Positions 40,541-48,520 of a stretch of 64,000 nt of DNA are shown here, piece after piece (the stretch's first letter is position 1; every line of letters begins with the position of its first letter). The stretch lies in assembly GCF_002160015.1 (NCBI RefSeq), contig NZ_NFJT01000018.1:1-64000 (forward strand), written 5' to 3'. The notes beneath the pieces are model-generated. The model did no database searches. It was not told where the DNA came from and saw nothing but the letters and a program-made list of their open reading frames with translations. Source of the DNA: Anaerofilum sp. An201 (lineage in GTDB: Bacteria; Bacillota; Clostridia; Oscillospirales; Ruminococcaceae). The position numbers were made by a program, and so were the translations under genes.

Positions 40541-40827
40541 TTTTCCACGTGTTGAAAACACAGTTGAAAAAGTGGAAAATCCCCACCGTTTTGGGATTTC
40601 TACCCTGTTGGAGGCGAGTTTTGCACATAGTTCTCAACAGCATGTTGAAAACTATAAACTCAACTGTGCGTTGATATTCGACTGTCAAATTGGAAATTCG
40701 GCAAAATTCCCCCTGCTTTTCTGGTAAAATTTACCCGAACTGCCCGCTCTTTTGCCGCACGAAAAACCAAAAAATGGAAATTTGTCGGCCGCTTTTTCTT
40801 TCCACATTTTCCCACGGATTTTCCACA
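40541..40827. other. AT-rich region with DnaA-box-like 9-mers
   Basis: The 471 bp between 40440 and 40910 hold no gene. Sites resembling TTTTCCACA or its Firmicute variant TTTTCAACA: 40541-40549, 40550-40558 (reverse), 40562-40570 (reverse), 40571-40579 (reverse), 40619-40627, 40631-40639, 40643-40651 (reverse), 40798-40806 and 40819-40827. The clustering in AT-rich DNA is seen; DnaA binding is inferred. Confidence 0.4.
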
Positions 40828-40828
40828 T

Positions 40829-40858
40829 TTGACAAGCCCCGGCGGGCGGGTGTATAAT
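40829..40858 (+). promoter_or_regulatory. sdpR-sdpI promoter
   Basis: TTGACA (40829-40834), 18 bp, TATAAT (40853-40858). TTTAGAAGATATTCAAATTG follows and may hold the ArsR-type operator (ATATTCAAAT). Confidence 0.8.
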
Positions 40859-40910
40859 TCATTTAGAAGATATTCAAATTGTTTTACCCAGGAGAAAGGA
40901 GGCCGTCCGC

Positions 40911-41189
40911 ATGGGGTTTGAAGACACCTTCAAGGCGCTGTCCGACCCGACCCGCCGCCAGATCCTGCAAATGCTGCGCAGCGGGCGCAAGAGCGCCGGG
41001 GAGATCGGCGAGCAGTTCGGCCTGACCGGCGCCACCATCAGCCACCACCTGAACGTGCTGAAGGGCGCGGGGCTTGTGAGCGACGAGCGGGAAGGGAAAT
41101 ACATCTACTACACGCTGGACACCAGCGTCGTGGAGGACCTGATGGCCTGGCTGATGCAGCTGCGGGGAGGGAACGACGATGAAGCATAA
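40911..41189 (+). CDS. sdpR: ArsR-family regulator (SdpR-like)
   Basis: 92 aa. The whole protein is one winged HTH: TFKALSDPTRRQILQMLRSG, KSAGEIGEQFGLTGATISHH, LNVLKGAGLVSDEREGKYIY. No metal-binding cysteines, unlike metal sensors. AAGGAGG precedes the ATG. Overlap of 11 bp with sdpI downstream and the pairing itself match Bacillus SdpR/SdpI, in which SdpI recruits SdpR to the membrane to relieve repression (known). Confidence 0.85.
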   Translation: MGFEDTFKALSDPTRRQILQMLRSGRKSAGEIGEQFGLTGATISHHLNVLKGAGLVSDEREGKYIYYTLDTSVVEDLMAWLMQLRGGNDDEA

Positions 41190-41829
41190 ACGCACATACG
41201 AGATCCTGGTCTGGGTGCTGGCGCTGCTGCCGCTGGCGGTCACCCTGGCGCTGTATGGCCGGCTGCCCGAGCAGGTGCCCATCCACTGGAACATGCAGGG
41301 CCGGGTGGACGAATACGGCCCGCGCATCCAGCTGATATGGCTGGCCCTGGTGCCGCTGGGCATCCACCTGATGATGCTCCTGCTGCCCAGGATCGACCCC
41401 AAAAAGGACAACTATGCCCGGTTCGGGCGGGTGTACGGCATCCTGCGGCTGGCGATGGTGCTGTTTTTCCTGCTCATGCAGGGCATCACGCTGTATGCCG
41501 CCCTTGCGCCCGCGCCGCCGCAGGCCGGGCGCCTGATCCTGGCGGCGGTGGGGCTGCTGCTGTGTGTGATCGGCAATTTCATGCCCAAGTTCAAGCACAA
41601 CTATTTCTGCGGCGTGAAAACCCCGTGGGCGCTGGCCAGCGCGGAAAACTGGCGGCGCACCCATCGCCTGGCCGGGCCGCTGTGGTTCTGGACGGGGCTG
41701 GCCTTTGCCGCGGCGGGGCTGGCGCTGCCCGAGGCCGTGGCCGGCGCGGTTCTGCTGGCGGGCATCCTGCCGCTGATCGCGATCCCCATCGCGTATTCCT
41801 GGTGGCTGTGGCACACGAAACAGTGCTGA
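41179..41829 (+). CDS. sdpI: SdpI-family membrane protein (DUF1648)
   Basis: 216 aa, six predicted helices. DUF1648 at the start (LALYGRLPEQVPIHWNMQGR then VDEYGP) and the SdpI domain with MPKFKHNYFCGVKTPWALAS and NWRRTHRLAGPLW. In B. subtilis SdpI gives immunity to the SDP toxin and senses it. No toxin genes (sdpABC) are nearby, so here it may defend against others' toxins or act as a general sensor. Confidence 0.87.
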   Translation: MKHKRTYEILVWVLALLPLAVTLALYGRLPEQVPIHWNMQGRVDEYGPRIQLIWLALVPLGIHLMMLLLPRIDPKKDNYARFGRVYGILRLAMVLFFLLMQGITLYAALAPAPPQAGRLILAAVGLLLCVIGNFMPKFKHNYFCGVKTPWALASAENWRRTHRLAGPLWFWTGLAFAAAGLALPEAVAGAVLLAGILPLIAIPIAYSWWLWHTKQC

Positions 41830-41909
41830 TTTTTGCCCTGAAAACCGCCCATGCTCCGCACATCCGGCAGCGATTTTTTTGTACGAAAGGCCCAAAGCGG
41901 CGGTTTGCG

Positions 41910-41938
41910 TTGATTTTGCGCGCAAGATAGGCTATACT
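41910..41938 (+). promoter_or_regulatory. fba promoter
   Basis: TTGATT (41910-41915), 17 bp, TATACT (41933-41938). A TGGGAGGTACAAC ribosome site precedes the ATG at 41994. Confidence 0.75.
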
Positions 41939-41993
41939 GTATGTTAGAAAAATAACGGGCCGGTGCCCGCACAATTCTGGGAGGTACAACATT

Positions 41994-42857
41994 ATGCTGG
42001 TAAGCGCAACCGAAATGCTGAAAAAAGCCCGCGACGGCCACTATGCCGTGGGCCAGTTCAACATCAACAACCTGGAGTGGACCAAAGCCATCCTGCTCAC
42101 CGCGCAGGAACTGAACAGCCCGGTGATCCTGGGCGTGTCCGAGGGCGCCGGCAAATACATGACCGGCTTCAAGACCGTTGCCGCGATGGTGGACGCCATG
42201 GTGGACAGCCTGGGCATCACCGTTCCCGTTGCCCTGCATCTGGACCACGGCAGCTACGAGGGCGCCAAGGCCTGCATCGAGGCCGGCTTCTCCTCCATCA
42301 TGTTCGACGGCAGCCACTATCCCATCGAGGAGAACGTGGCCAAGACCACCGAGCTGGTTGAGCTGGCCCATTCCAAGGGCCTGTCCATCGAGGCCGAGGT
42401 GGGCTCCATCGGCGGCGAGGAAGACGGCGTTGTGGGCGCCGGCGAAGTGGCCGACCCCGCCGAGTGCGCCAAGATCGCCGCTCTGGGCATCGACTTCCTG
42501 GCTGCCGGCATCGGCAACATCCACGGCAAGTACCCCGCCAACTGGAAGGGCCTGGACTTCGAGGCGCTGGACAAGATCCACGCCGCCACCGACGGCATCC
42601 CCCTGGTGCTGCACGGCGGCACCGGCATCCCCGCCGAGATGATCCAGAAGGCCATCAGCCTGGGCGTGTCCAAGATCAACGTGAACACCGAGTGCCAGCT
42701 GTCCTTCGCTGCCGCCACCCGCGAGTATATCGAGGCCGGCAAGGATCAGCAGGGCAAGGGCTTCGACCCCCGCAAGCTGCTGGCTCCCGGCTTTGAGGCC
42801 ATCAAGGCTACCGTCAAGGAGAAGATGGAGCTGTTCGGCAGCGTGAACAAGGCCTGA
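41994..42857 (+). CDS. fba: Class II fructose-1,6-bisphosphate aldolase
   Basis: 287 aa. Zinc aldolase of glycolysis: GQFNINNLEWTKAIL, ALHLDHGSYEG (zinc His and catalytic Asp), SIMFDGSHYPIEENV, EAEVGSIGGEEDG, GIGNIHGKYP, LVLHGGTGIP and VNTECQLSF (phosphate loop). Similar in length to Bacillus FbaA. Strong codon bias (GGC, AAG, CTG) suits high expression. Tagatose-bisphosphate aldolases share the fold, so sugar specificity is inferred. Single-gene unit between promoter and terminator. Confidence 0.92.
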   Translation: MLVSATEMLKKARDGHYAVGQFNINNLEWTKAILLTAQELNSPVILGVSEGAGKYMTGFKTVAAMVDAMVDSLGITVPVALHLDHGSYEGAKACIEAGFSSIMFDGSHYPIEENVAKTTELVELAHSKGLSIEAEVGSIGGEEDGVVGAGEVADPAECAKIAALGIDFLAAGIGNIHGKYPANWKGLDFEALDKIHAATDGIPLVLHGGTGIPAEMIQKAISLGVSKINVNTECQLSFAAATREYIEAGKDQQGKGFDPRKLLAPGFEAIKATVKEKMELFGSVNKA

Positions 42858-42888
42858 GTTCCGGTTTTGTGAAACCTGTATAAATAGA

Positions 42889-42936
42889 GGCGGCCGTCCG
42901 TGGGCACACGGGCGGCCGCCTTCTGTTTATTTTTTG
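42889..42936 (+). terminator. fba terminator
   Basis: GGCGGCCGTCCGTG/CACGGGCGGCCGCC, 4-nt loop, then TTCTGTTTATTTTTT. Confidence 0.88.
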
Positions 42937-43073
42937 TCGGTGCGTTCCAGGAGATAATCCACGCTGACCCCGTAGAAATCCGCCAGCGCGCACAGCACGC
43001 GGGGCGGGATCATCCGCTGGCCGCTCTCGTAGTAGGCATAGGTCCTCTGCGGCACATTGATCGCCGCGCCCAT
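42927..43073 (-). pseudogene. XRE regulator remnant (N-terminus lost)
   Basis: 48 codons: MGAAINVPQRTYAYYESGQR, then PPRVLCALADFYGVSVDYLL. This is the second half of an XRE HTH; the preceding AQ and missing TQ-type helix show that the first ~20 residues are gone. A stop stands just upstream. The break at about 43075-43080 coincides with an abrupt change to AT-rich DNA, so an insertion or rearrangement removed the start. Confidence 0.75.
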
Positions 43074-43104
43074 CTGTGCTTACACATAAAACTTCTGTTT
43101 TCTA

Positions 43105-43133
43105 TTGACATAAAACAATACGCATGATATATT
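43105..43133 (+). promoter_or_regulatory. Promoter of the low-GC secreted protein gene
   Basis: TTGACA (43105-43110), 17 bp, TATATT (43128-43133). Confidence 0.7.
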
Positions 43134-43213
43134 GTGATTGTGATGTACATCAATATTTAATGTTCGTTTATTTTACTATATGTTTTCATTCAGGAAAGAT
43201 GTGTGACTGTTTT

Positions 43214-43756
43214 ATGAAACGTGTTTTTAGCCTTTTGTTATTGCTTACTTTCGTGTTTTCTTTCAGCAGTATCGCATTTGCTTCAGAAACAGAACCTATT
43301 GTAGATCCCACCACCGAACCTGAGATTGCTTCCATTCCCGTTGGCAGTAAATTTTATAAGGACGGTACAGAATATACCTTCGGCGGCTCTTTTATTCTGA
43401 GTGATAACCTTACAGTTTATGTTACCAGAGTTTCTGAGGGGACAACACGTGGATACCCCGAAAAGGAAACCAGCGCTCGCTTCGCCTTTGATTTTTTTGG
43501 CGACAACGGCGATTTCTTGGCTACCGCTAAAGCTGACATCAAAGGTGTCTTTTCTCAGGCAGAAAACAATGCATATTTTACAAGCATTAATGTGGAGCTT
43601 TCCAGCCCCTATGCTAATCGCTTTACTACACAGTCTTCTTTTAACGGCAATGTCGGTCAAACAAAGGTTTTCTATTATGTAAGAAATAACGTAATTTTCC
43701 ACTACTCTATCGCTACAAATGGTCATATCTCGTTCGATGTCGAGAAAATATACTGA
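43214..43756 (+). CDS. Secreted protein of unknown function, low GC
   Basis: 180 aa. A clear signal peptide (RVFSLLLLLTFVFSFSSIAF then ASE) is followed by a beta-rich domain (FGGSFILSDNLTVYVTRVSE, ARFAFDFFGDNGDFLATAKA, TKVFYYVRNNVIFHYSIATN). No family recognised. The start is placed at 43214 for the signal peptide; the frame is open to 43124 and no strong ribosome site exists. Codon use and GC are far lower than the neighbours, indicating transfer. It lies at the break of the XRE remnant. Confidence 0.65.
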   Translation: MKRVFSLLLLLTFVFSFSSIAFASETEPIVDPTTEPEIASIPVGSKFYKDGTEYTFGGSFILSDNLTVYVTRVSEGTTRGYPEKETSARFAFDFFGDNGDFLATAKADIKGVFSQAENNAYFTSINVELSSPYANRFTTQSSFNGNVGQTKVFYYVRNNVIFHYSIATNGHISFDVEKIY

Positions 43757-43839
43757 GCTGCGGCTGGCGGCCAAAGCGGGCGACCCGCCCGGCGTCCCCG
43801 CGCCCCATCCCCCTGCGAACCAATAAGCCGAACGCAAAA

Positions 43840-43877
43840 AACAGGCGCTCTCCCGGCCCGGGAAAGCGCCTGTTTTG
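43840..43877. terminator. Bidirectional terminator before nrdJ end
   Basis: AACAGGCGCT-C-TCCCGG pairs with CCGGGA-A-AGCGCCTGTT; T-runs on both strands (TTTTG plus, TTTTTTGCG minus). Confidence 0.8.
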
Positions 43878-43883
43878 TTGGAT

Positions 43884-46226
43884 TCACCGCACCGGGCACA
43901 CGCCGTTCGCACAGTCGGAGGCGCCGATGTCCAGCTCGGTCTCCTCGTGCTCATACTTGGCGATCAGCGCCGGGTTGAAGGGTTTCATCGCCGCCTTGCG
44001 CCGCTCATACTCCTCTTTGGTGATGGTCTCGTAGGGCAGCAGCTCGTAGAAGCTGTCGTCGTAGCTGAGGAACGACAGGGCCACGATATCGTCCCAGTTG
44101 TTCCACACCCATTCCTCCACCGCGTCCCACTCGTTGTCCCGCACATGCACCGTGATGGAACAGTTGTGGTCCACATAGTGGGTCATGAACAGCTTGTAGT
44201 TTTCCAGCTGTTCGATGGCGCTCACGTCGCCCTTCACCCGGCCGGCCGGCGCCTGCACCGGGAACTCCACCACCTTGGTCTTGCAGGTGTCGGGGTCCTG
44301 TCCCACCTCGGGGAACACCGGATACCCCAGCTCCTCGCACACACGGCAGAGCGGGTCGCTGGAGGAGATGCGCACCCGGCGGATGTAGTAGGGCGCGTGG
44401 GAATAGTGCACCCCGCTGGACACGGTGGGCAGCAGGCTGAGGGTGCCCTCCGGCTTGACGGTGGTCACCAGCAGCGGGGGATTCTGGCCCAGCTTTTCGG
44501 CCATCTCGCGGGCGGCGGCATGGGCCGTTTCGCGCAGTTTGTCCAGCAGGGCGGCCTGGCCCTCGCGGTCCATCCGGGTGGCGTTCACCATGTCCTGCCA
44601 GCCGGTGAGCGAGCAGCCCAGCAGGCGGTCGCGCTGCTGCACGGTGTTCCAGCGGTGCAGCTCCAGCTCGCGGCAGGTCATGCGGTAGCCCGCCCGCGCC
44701 GACAGCCGCTGCGCCCGCAGCAGGCCCTCCTCGTCCAGGCTCCCGTTTTGCACAAAGGCCATCACGTTGACGGTGGTGAGGTTGCACAGGCCGTGGCTGT
44801 CCAGCAGGATCTCGCCGCAGGGGTTGCAGCCGCGGAAATTGGGCCGCCGGCGCAGGCCGGCCTCTTCGTTGATCCAGCCCGGTTCGCCCGAATAGCGCAT
44901 CTGGCCGATGTGCCAGTGCAGCTGTTCGCGGGTGGGCTTGCGGCGGTAGAAGATGGAGTTGTTGCTCATCTGGCGGTGGGCGATGGCCGGGTCGATCTCC
45001 CAGCGGCCGTTCACCTGGCGGTAGAGGTTGGATTTCGCCTGGATGCAGGCGGGGTCGTCCTGGTCCACCAGGCCGATCTCGGAGGTGCGCCGCACCCCGC
45101 CCGACACCACGTTCTCGCCGATGATGTTGGCGATGTCCAAAAGGTCGATGGGCTGCAGCCGGGTGCGCGCCTCGCCGCTGCGCACCCCCGCCAGGGCGAT
45201 CACCCGGTGGATCTTGTCCAGCATGGTCATCATGGATTCATAGCCGCTGGCGGTGCCGCCGAACACCTTCAGCCGCTCGCCGCGCGGGCGGATCGAGTCG
45301 TACTCCACAATGATGGTATGTACCTTTGTGTATTCGCGGTTGGTGAGGATGTCGAAGTAGTGGGCCAGCGCCTGCGCCCAGCCCTCCTTGGAGTCGCCGA
45401 TGGCGATGGTCACGTCATCCCCGGCAAAGGAGAGGTTCGTGTATTCCAGCCGGTCCTCCGGGCGGCGGGGCGAATAGGCCTTGTGCAGGATCTGGATGTC
45501 GGTGCGGATGGGGGGCAGCTTGTCGGCGTCCTCCTTCAGCACCCGCACGCCCACGCCCGCGCCCACCATCAGCAGGTAGAACAGGTCGTGGTAGGCGGCG
45601 AAATCGTCGATCACCTCAAAGGCGCAGTTGTAGTTTGCCATCGGGTAGGCGTCGGCCACCGGCGTCTGGCCCACCCACAAAGTGCGCCCGGACAAAAACT
45701 GCCGCATGTGGTAGATGTTATCAAAGAGGGCCTCGGCCTCCTCGCGGCTGGTGGGCGCCAGCGAGCAGTTGTATTCCACCGCCCGGCGCACCGTCTCCCA
45801 CCAGAATTCCCGCCGCCCCTGCCGGGGCAGATAGCGGGAATAGGTGCGGGAATAGACGAACGACCCCAGCTGCTGCATCGGGCTGGGCGCGTGCTTGTAG
45901 GGGCTGAGGAACTCGCGGCTGAGCAGCCCTTCCTTCCACTCCTCCCTGCCGCGCATCTTGTCCTTTTCCAGCCGGTAGAGGATATAGGCCTTGGCGGTGG
46001 CGAAGCGGTGCAGCTCGAACAGCGTCTGCTCCACCAGATCCTGGATCTGCTCGATCTCCACCAGATCCGCGCCGTCCTGCAGCAGCTTTGCCTCCACGGC
46101 GTCGGCTGCGGCGGCGGCCATGTCGTCGTCGTGCTCGCCGGCGGCAGCCGCCGCCAGCCCCACCGCACGGCGGATGAATTCCTTGTCGAACGGAACGATC
46201 GCCCCGCTCCTCTTGCGCACCTTCAT
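43884..46226 (-). CDS. nrdJ: Adenosylcobalamin-dependent ribonucleotide reductase
   Basis: 780 aa. N-terminal ATP-cone (MKVRKRSGAIVPFDKEFIRR through ~95), then the class II barrel: NYNCAFEVIDDFAAYHDLFY, MVGAGVGVRVLKED, GGTASGYESMMTMLDKIHRV, FRGCNPCGEILLDSHGLCNL (catalytic NPCGE) and VKPEGTLSLLPTVSSGVHYS. The C-terminus DCANGVCPVR carries the redox cysteines. It reduces ribonucleotides without oxygen using B12, probably the triphosphate-type (RTPR-like). The leader is short; no B12 riboswitch is present. AGGCAGGG precedes ATG 46226. Confidence 0.93.
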   Translation of the reverse strand: MKVRKRSGAIVPFDKEFIRRAVGLAAAAAGEHDDDMAAAAADAVEAKLLQDGADLVEIEQIQDLVEQTLFELHRFATAKAYILYRLEKDKMRGREEWKEGLLSREFLSPYKHAPSPMQQLGSFVYSRTYSRYLPRQGRREFWWETVRRAVEYNCSLAPTSREEAEALFDNIYHMRQFLSGRTLWVGQTPVADAYPMANYNCAFEVIDDFAAYHDLFYLLMVGAGVGVRVLKEDADKLPPIRTDIQILHKAYSPRRPEDRLEYTNLSFAGDDVTIAIGDSKEGWAQALAHYFDILTNREYTKVHTIIVEYDSIRPRGERLKVFGGTASGYESMMTMLDKIHRVIALAGVRSGEARTRLQPIDLLDIANIIGENVVSGGVRRTSEIGLVDQDDPACIQAKSNLYRQVNGRWEIDPAIAHRQMSNNSIFYRRKPTREQLHWHIGQMRYSGEPGWINEEAGLRRRPNFRGCNPCGEILLDSHGLCNLTTVNVMAFVQNGSLDEEGLLRAQRLSARAGYRMTCRELELHRWNTVQQRDRLLGCSLTGWQDMVNATRMDREGQAALLDKLRETAHAAAREMAEKLGQNPPLLVTTVKPEGTLSLLPTVSSGVHYSHAPYYIRRVRISSSDPLCRVCEELGYPVFPEVGQDPDTCKTKVVEFPVQAPAGRVKGDVSAIEQLENYKLFMTHYVDHNCSITVHVRDNEWDAVEEWVWNNWDDIVALSFLSYDDSFYELLPYETITKEEYERRKAAMKPFNPALIAKYEHEETELDIGASDCANGVCPVR

Positions 46227-46291
46227 CTGAATCCCTGCCTTTTCATTTCTATATATAGTGTATTTTGCGTTCCGAAATTGCTACATCTGGT

Positions 46292-46320
46292 ATTATAGCG
46301 GCGGGCAGGCGGTTTTGCAA
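46292..46320 (-). promoter_or_regulatory. nrdJ promoter
   Basis: Minus strand TTGCAA (46315-46320), 17 bp, TATAAT (46292-46297). Confidence 0.75.
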
Positions 46321-46339
46321 CTGGCAGGATGCACAAAAA

Positions 46340-47128
46340 TCACACAAGGCTCTCCAGCGGCAGGCGGGGCAGCTCGTCCAGCAGCGAGGCGGGGGTGGCG
46401 TTCACCAGGCGCACCCCCTGCTGCCCGGCCCAGGCGTAGAGCCAGCGGTATTGCTGGCAGGCGATGGCGCACCCCTGCAGGTCGCGGTAGAGCGGGACGG
46501 TGCGCGCCCGGCCCGTCTCCTCGTAGAAATGGGTCTGCTTCTGGCGGGCAAAAAAGCTGAAATCGTTCCCCACCAGCGCCACCGTGCGGTAGCCCATATA
46601 CATCGCGCAGAGCGCCGCCTGGGGCAGCACGTTGATGAACCCGGTGGCCGGGCGGGTGAGGTCGGCGCGGATGCTGCCGGCCGAGCAGGGCGACAGGGTG
46701 CCGTAGAGGTAAAAGGCGTTCGGCGCAAGGCCCACCGCGTGCAGCCCGCTGCGGTGCAGCAGAAAGGCCGGGCTGCCCGGCCTGCGCGCGAGCCGGGCGA
46801 GGAGGGGCGCCAGCTCGGCCAGCACCGCGCGGTCCTGCACCAGGTGTACCCGCGGGCGCAGCTGCGCAAACAGCGGGGTGTTCACCATCGCGTTCACCGT
46901 GATGACGTCCCGGCCCTCCAGCAGCGACAGGTCGGTCTGGTTCAGCGACGGCCCGTTGCCCACCACAAAGCAGGTGTCGTGGCGGCGCAGATCGCGCAGG
47001 CGCGCGTTTTTTTGCAGGATATGCCCCCATTTGTGCCGCCCGGACAGCGCGTATTCCGCCCTGGCCGCGGCGCTCAGGCCCCGGTAGAACAGGCGGCTGC
47101 CCCGCTCATTGCATGCGATCAGATCCAT
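46340..47128 (-). CDS. MptE/DUF115-like protein of the polysaccharide operon
   Basis: 262 aa. The key motif is CFVVGNGPSLNQTDLSLLEG then DVITVNAM, shared by DUF115/MptE-like proteins and GT42 sialyltransferases, with a later TGFINVLPQAALCAMYMGY and VALVGNDFSFF. In capsule clusters such proteins probably act on nucleotide-sugar or polyprenol substrates; the reaction is not known. Last gene of the operon; its start lies 23 bp inside the flippase gene. The frame is open upstream antisense to nothing real, and ATG 47128 is the first credible start. Confidence 0.72.
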   Translation of the reverse strand: MDLIACNERGSRLFYRGLSAAARAEYALSGRHKWGHILQKNARLRDLRRHDTCFVVGNGPSLNQTDLSLLEGRDVITVNAMVNTPLFAQLRPRVHLVQDRAVLAELAPLLARLARRPGSPAFLLHRSGLHAVGLAPNAFYLYGTLSPCSAGSIRADLTRPATGFINVLPQAALCAMYMGYRTVALVGNDFSFFARQKQTHFYEETGRARTVPLYRDLQGCAIACQQYRWLYAWAGQQGVRLVNATPASLLDELPRLPLESLV

Positions 47129-48497
47129 CTCTCTTCCTCCTTCTTGTCCACAGGATGCCCACCCCCGCCAGGTAGAGCGCCGTCCAGACGCCCGCCGCCG
47201 CCCAGACGCCGAGCCGCCCCAGCAGGTAAAAGACCGCGGTGCCGGCCAGCTCCACCGCCAGCCAGCCGCCGCCCGGCAGGCCGCACCGGCGGTGCAGATA
47301 CCATTCCGCCAGCATCGCCCGCACCGCCGACGCGGCCACCACCGCCGCCACGATGCCGCCCAGCCGCCCGCTCCACTCCGCCAGCAGGCAGCCGCCCACG
47401 CTGATGCCCGCCGCCAGCAGGTTGAGCCACAAAAGCGCCTTCTGCCGGTGCAGCGCCTTGAGGAAGGTGGAGTAGAGCAGCTGCATCTTGCCGTCGAAGA
47501 GGCACAGCGGCGCCAGCTGCACGAACCAGGCCGCGCTTTGGGCGTAGGCGGGCAGCCACAGCCGCACCAGCGCCGACGCGGGCAGCACCAGCCCGTATGC
47601 CGCCAGCAGCGCCAGCGCCAGCCCCCGCCGCAGGCGGGCATACAGCGCCGCGCGACGGGCGGGGGCGTCGATCCGGCGCAGCGCCGGGAAGAGGACCAGC
47701 CCCGCCTGGTTCAGAAAGGCCAGCAGCACCGCCGCCAGCGACAGCGCGAACGACACCTGCCCGAAGGCCTCCAGCCCCCACCCGGCGTCGGCGGTGAGCT
47801 TGCCCGCGCCGGTGACCAGCGCGCCGGCCAGGGTGGCGGCGGTGACCGGGAGGCCGCGGCGGATGTCGGTCAGGCAGGCCCGCGCCGCGCCCGGCTGCGG
47901 CGCGGCCGCCAGCAGAAAGCGCGACCGGTATCCCAGCCAGACCAGCGACACCCCCATCGCCAGCGGCACCGCCAGCACGAACAGACGCCAGTCGCGCACC
48001 TGCCCGGCCAGCAACAGGCACACGCAGCCCAGCATCACGCCGCGGTCGAGCAGCGAGGAGGCGGAGAACACCCGCGTGTGCCCCGCCGCGAGGAACAGGT
48101 ATCCCAAAAAGCGGCTGGCGTTGTACAGCACCAGGTAGGCCGCCGCGGCAAACCAGACGAACCGCCGCCCGGCGTCCGGCTGGAACGCCTGCCAGCCCGC
48201 CAGCAGCAGCCCGGCCAGCAGCTGGAATGCGAGGTACAGCCGGTACTGGCCGTGCAGCCGCCCGGCCTCCAGCCCTTCCAGGCCGCGCCCGCCCAGACGC
48301 AGATACAGGCCGTCCACCAGCCCCAGCTGTGCCAGGCTGACGTAGTTGCTGTAAAAGACGAACAGCTGCCAGTAGGCGAAGGCCTCCACATCCCCCAGCA
48401 GGCGCGGCACCACCAGCGAGGTGAGCAGGCTCACCCCCAGCGCCGCGCCCTGGGCGGCAAAGGCGGCGATCAGGTTCCCCCGCCAGCTGCGCTGCAT
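47106..48497 (-). CDS. Polysaccharide flippase (Wzx/MATE-like)
   Basis: 463 aa, 12-14 predicted helices. It starts MQRSWRGNLIAAFAAQGAAL and GVSLLTSLVVPRLLG, the usual head of O-antigen/exopolysaccharide translocases; FVFYSNYVSLAQLGLVDGLY fits too. It would flip lipid-linked repeat units outward. ATG 48497 is preceded by GGGGGGG; a GTG nine codons earlier is possible. Next gene overlaps its end. Confidence 0.85.
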   Translation of the reverse strand: MQRSWRGNLIAAFAAQGAALGVSLLTSLVVPRLLGDVEAFAYWQLFVFYSNYVSLAQLGLVDGLYLRLGGRGLEGLEAGRLHGQYRLYLAFQLLAGLLLAGWQAFQPDAGRRFVWFAAAAYLVLYNASRFLGYLFLAAGHTRVFSASSLLDRGVMLGCVCLLLAGQVRDWRLFVLAVPLAMGVSLVWLGYRSRFLLAAAPQPGAARACLTDIRRGLPVTAATLAGALVTGAGKLTADAGWGLEAFGQVSFALSLAAVLLAFLNQAGLVLFPALRRIDAPARRAALYARLRRGLALALLAAYGLVLPASALVRLWLPAYAQSAAWFVQLAPLCLFDGKMQLLYSTFLKALHRQKALLWLNLLAAGISVGGCLLAEWSGRLGGIVAAVVAASAVRAMLAEWYLHRRCGLPGGGWLAVELAGTAVFYLLGRLGVWAAAGVWTALYLAGVGILWTRRRKRDGSDRMQ

Positions 48498-48520
48498 CGT
48501 ATCCCCCCCTTTTTCTGCAT

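Noticed and set aside
40541-40827. Chromosomal origin of replication
   Set aside because: The DnaA-like boxes are suggestive, but no dnaA, dnaN, rpmH or other origin genes are near, so calling it oriC is not justified.
46227-46340. Cobalamin riboswitch before nrdJ
   Set aside because: The promoter lies ~65 bp from the ATG, too close for a B12 aptamer, and no B12-box is visible.
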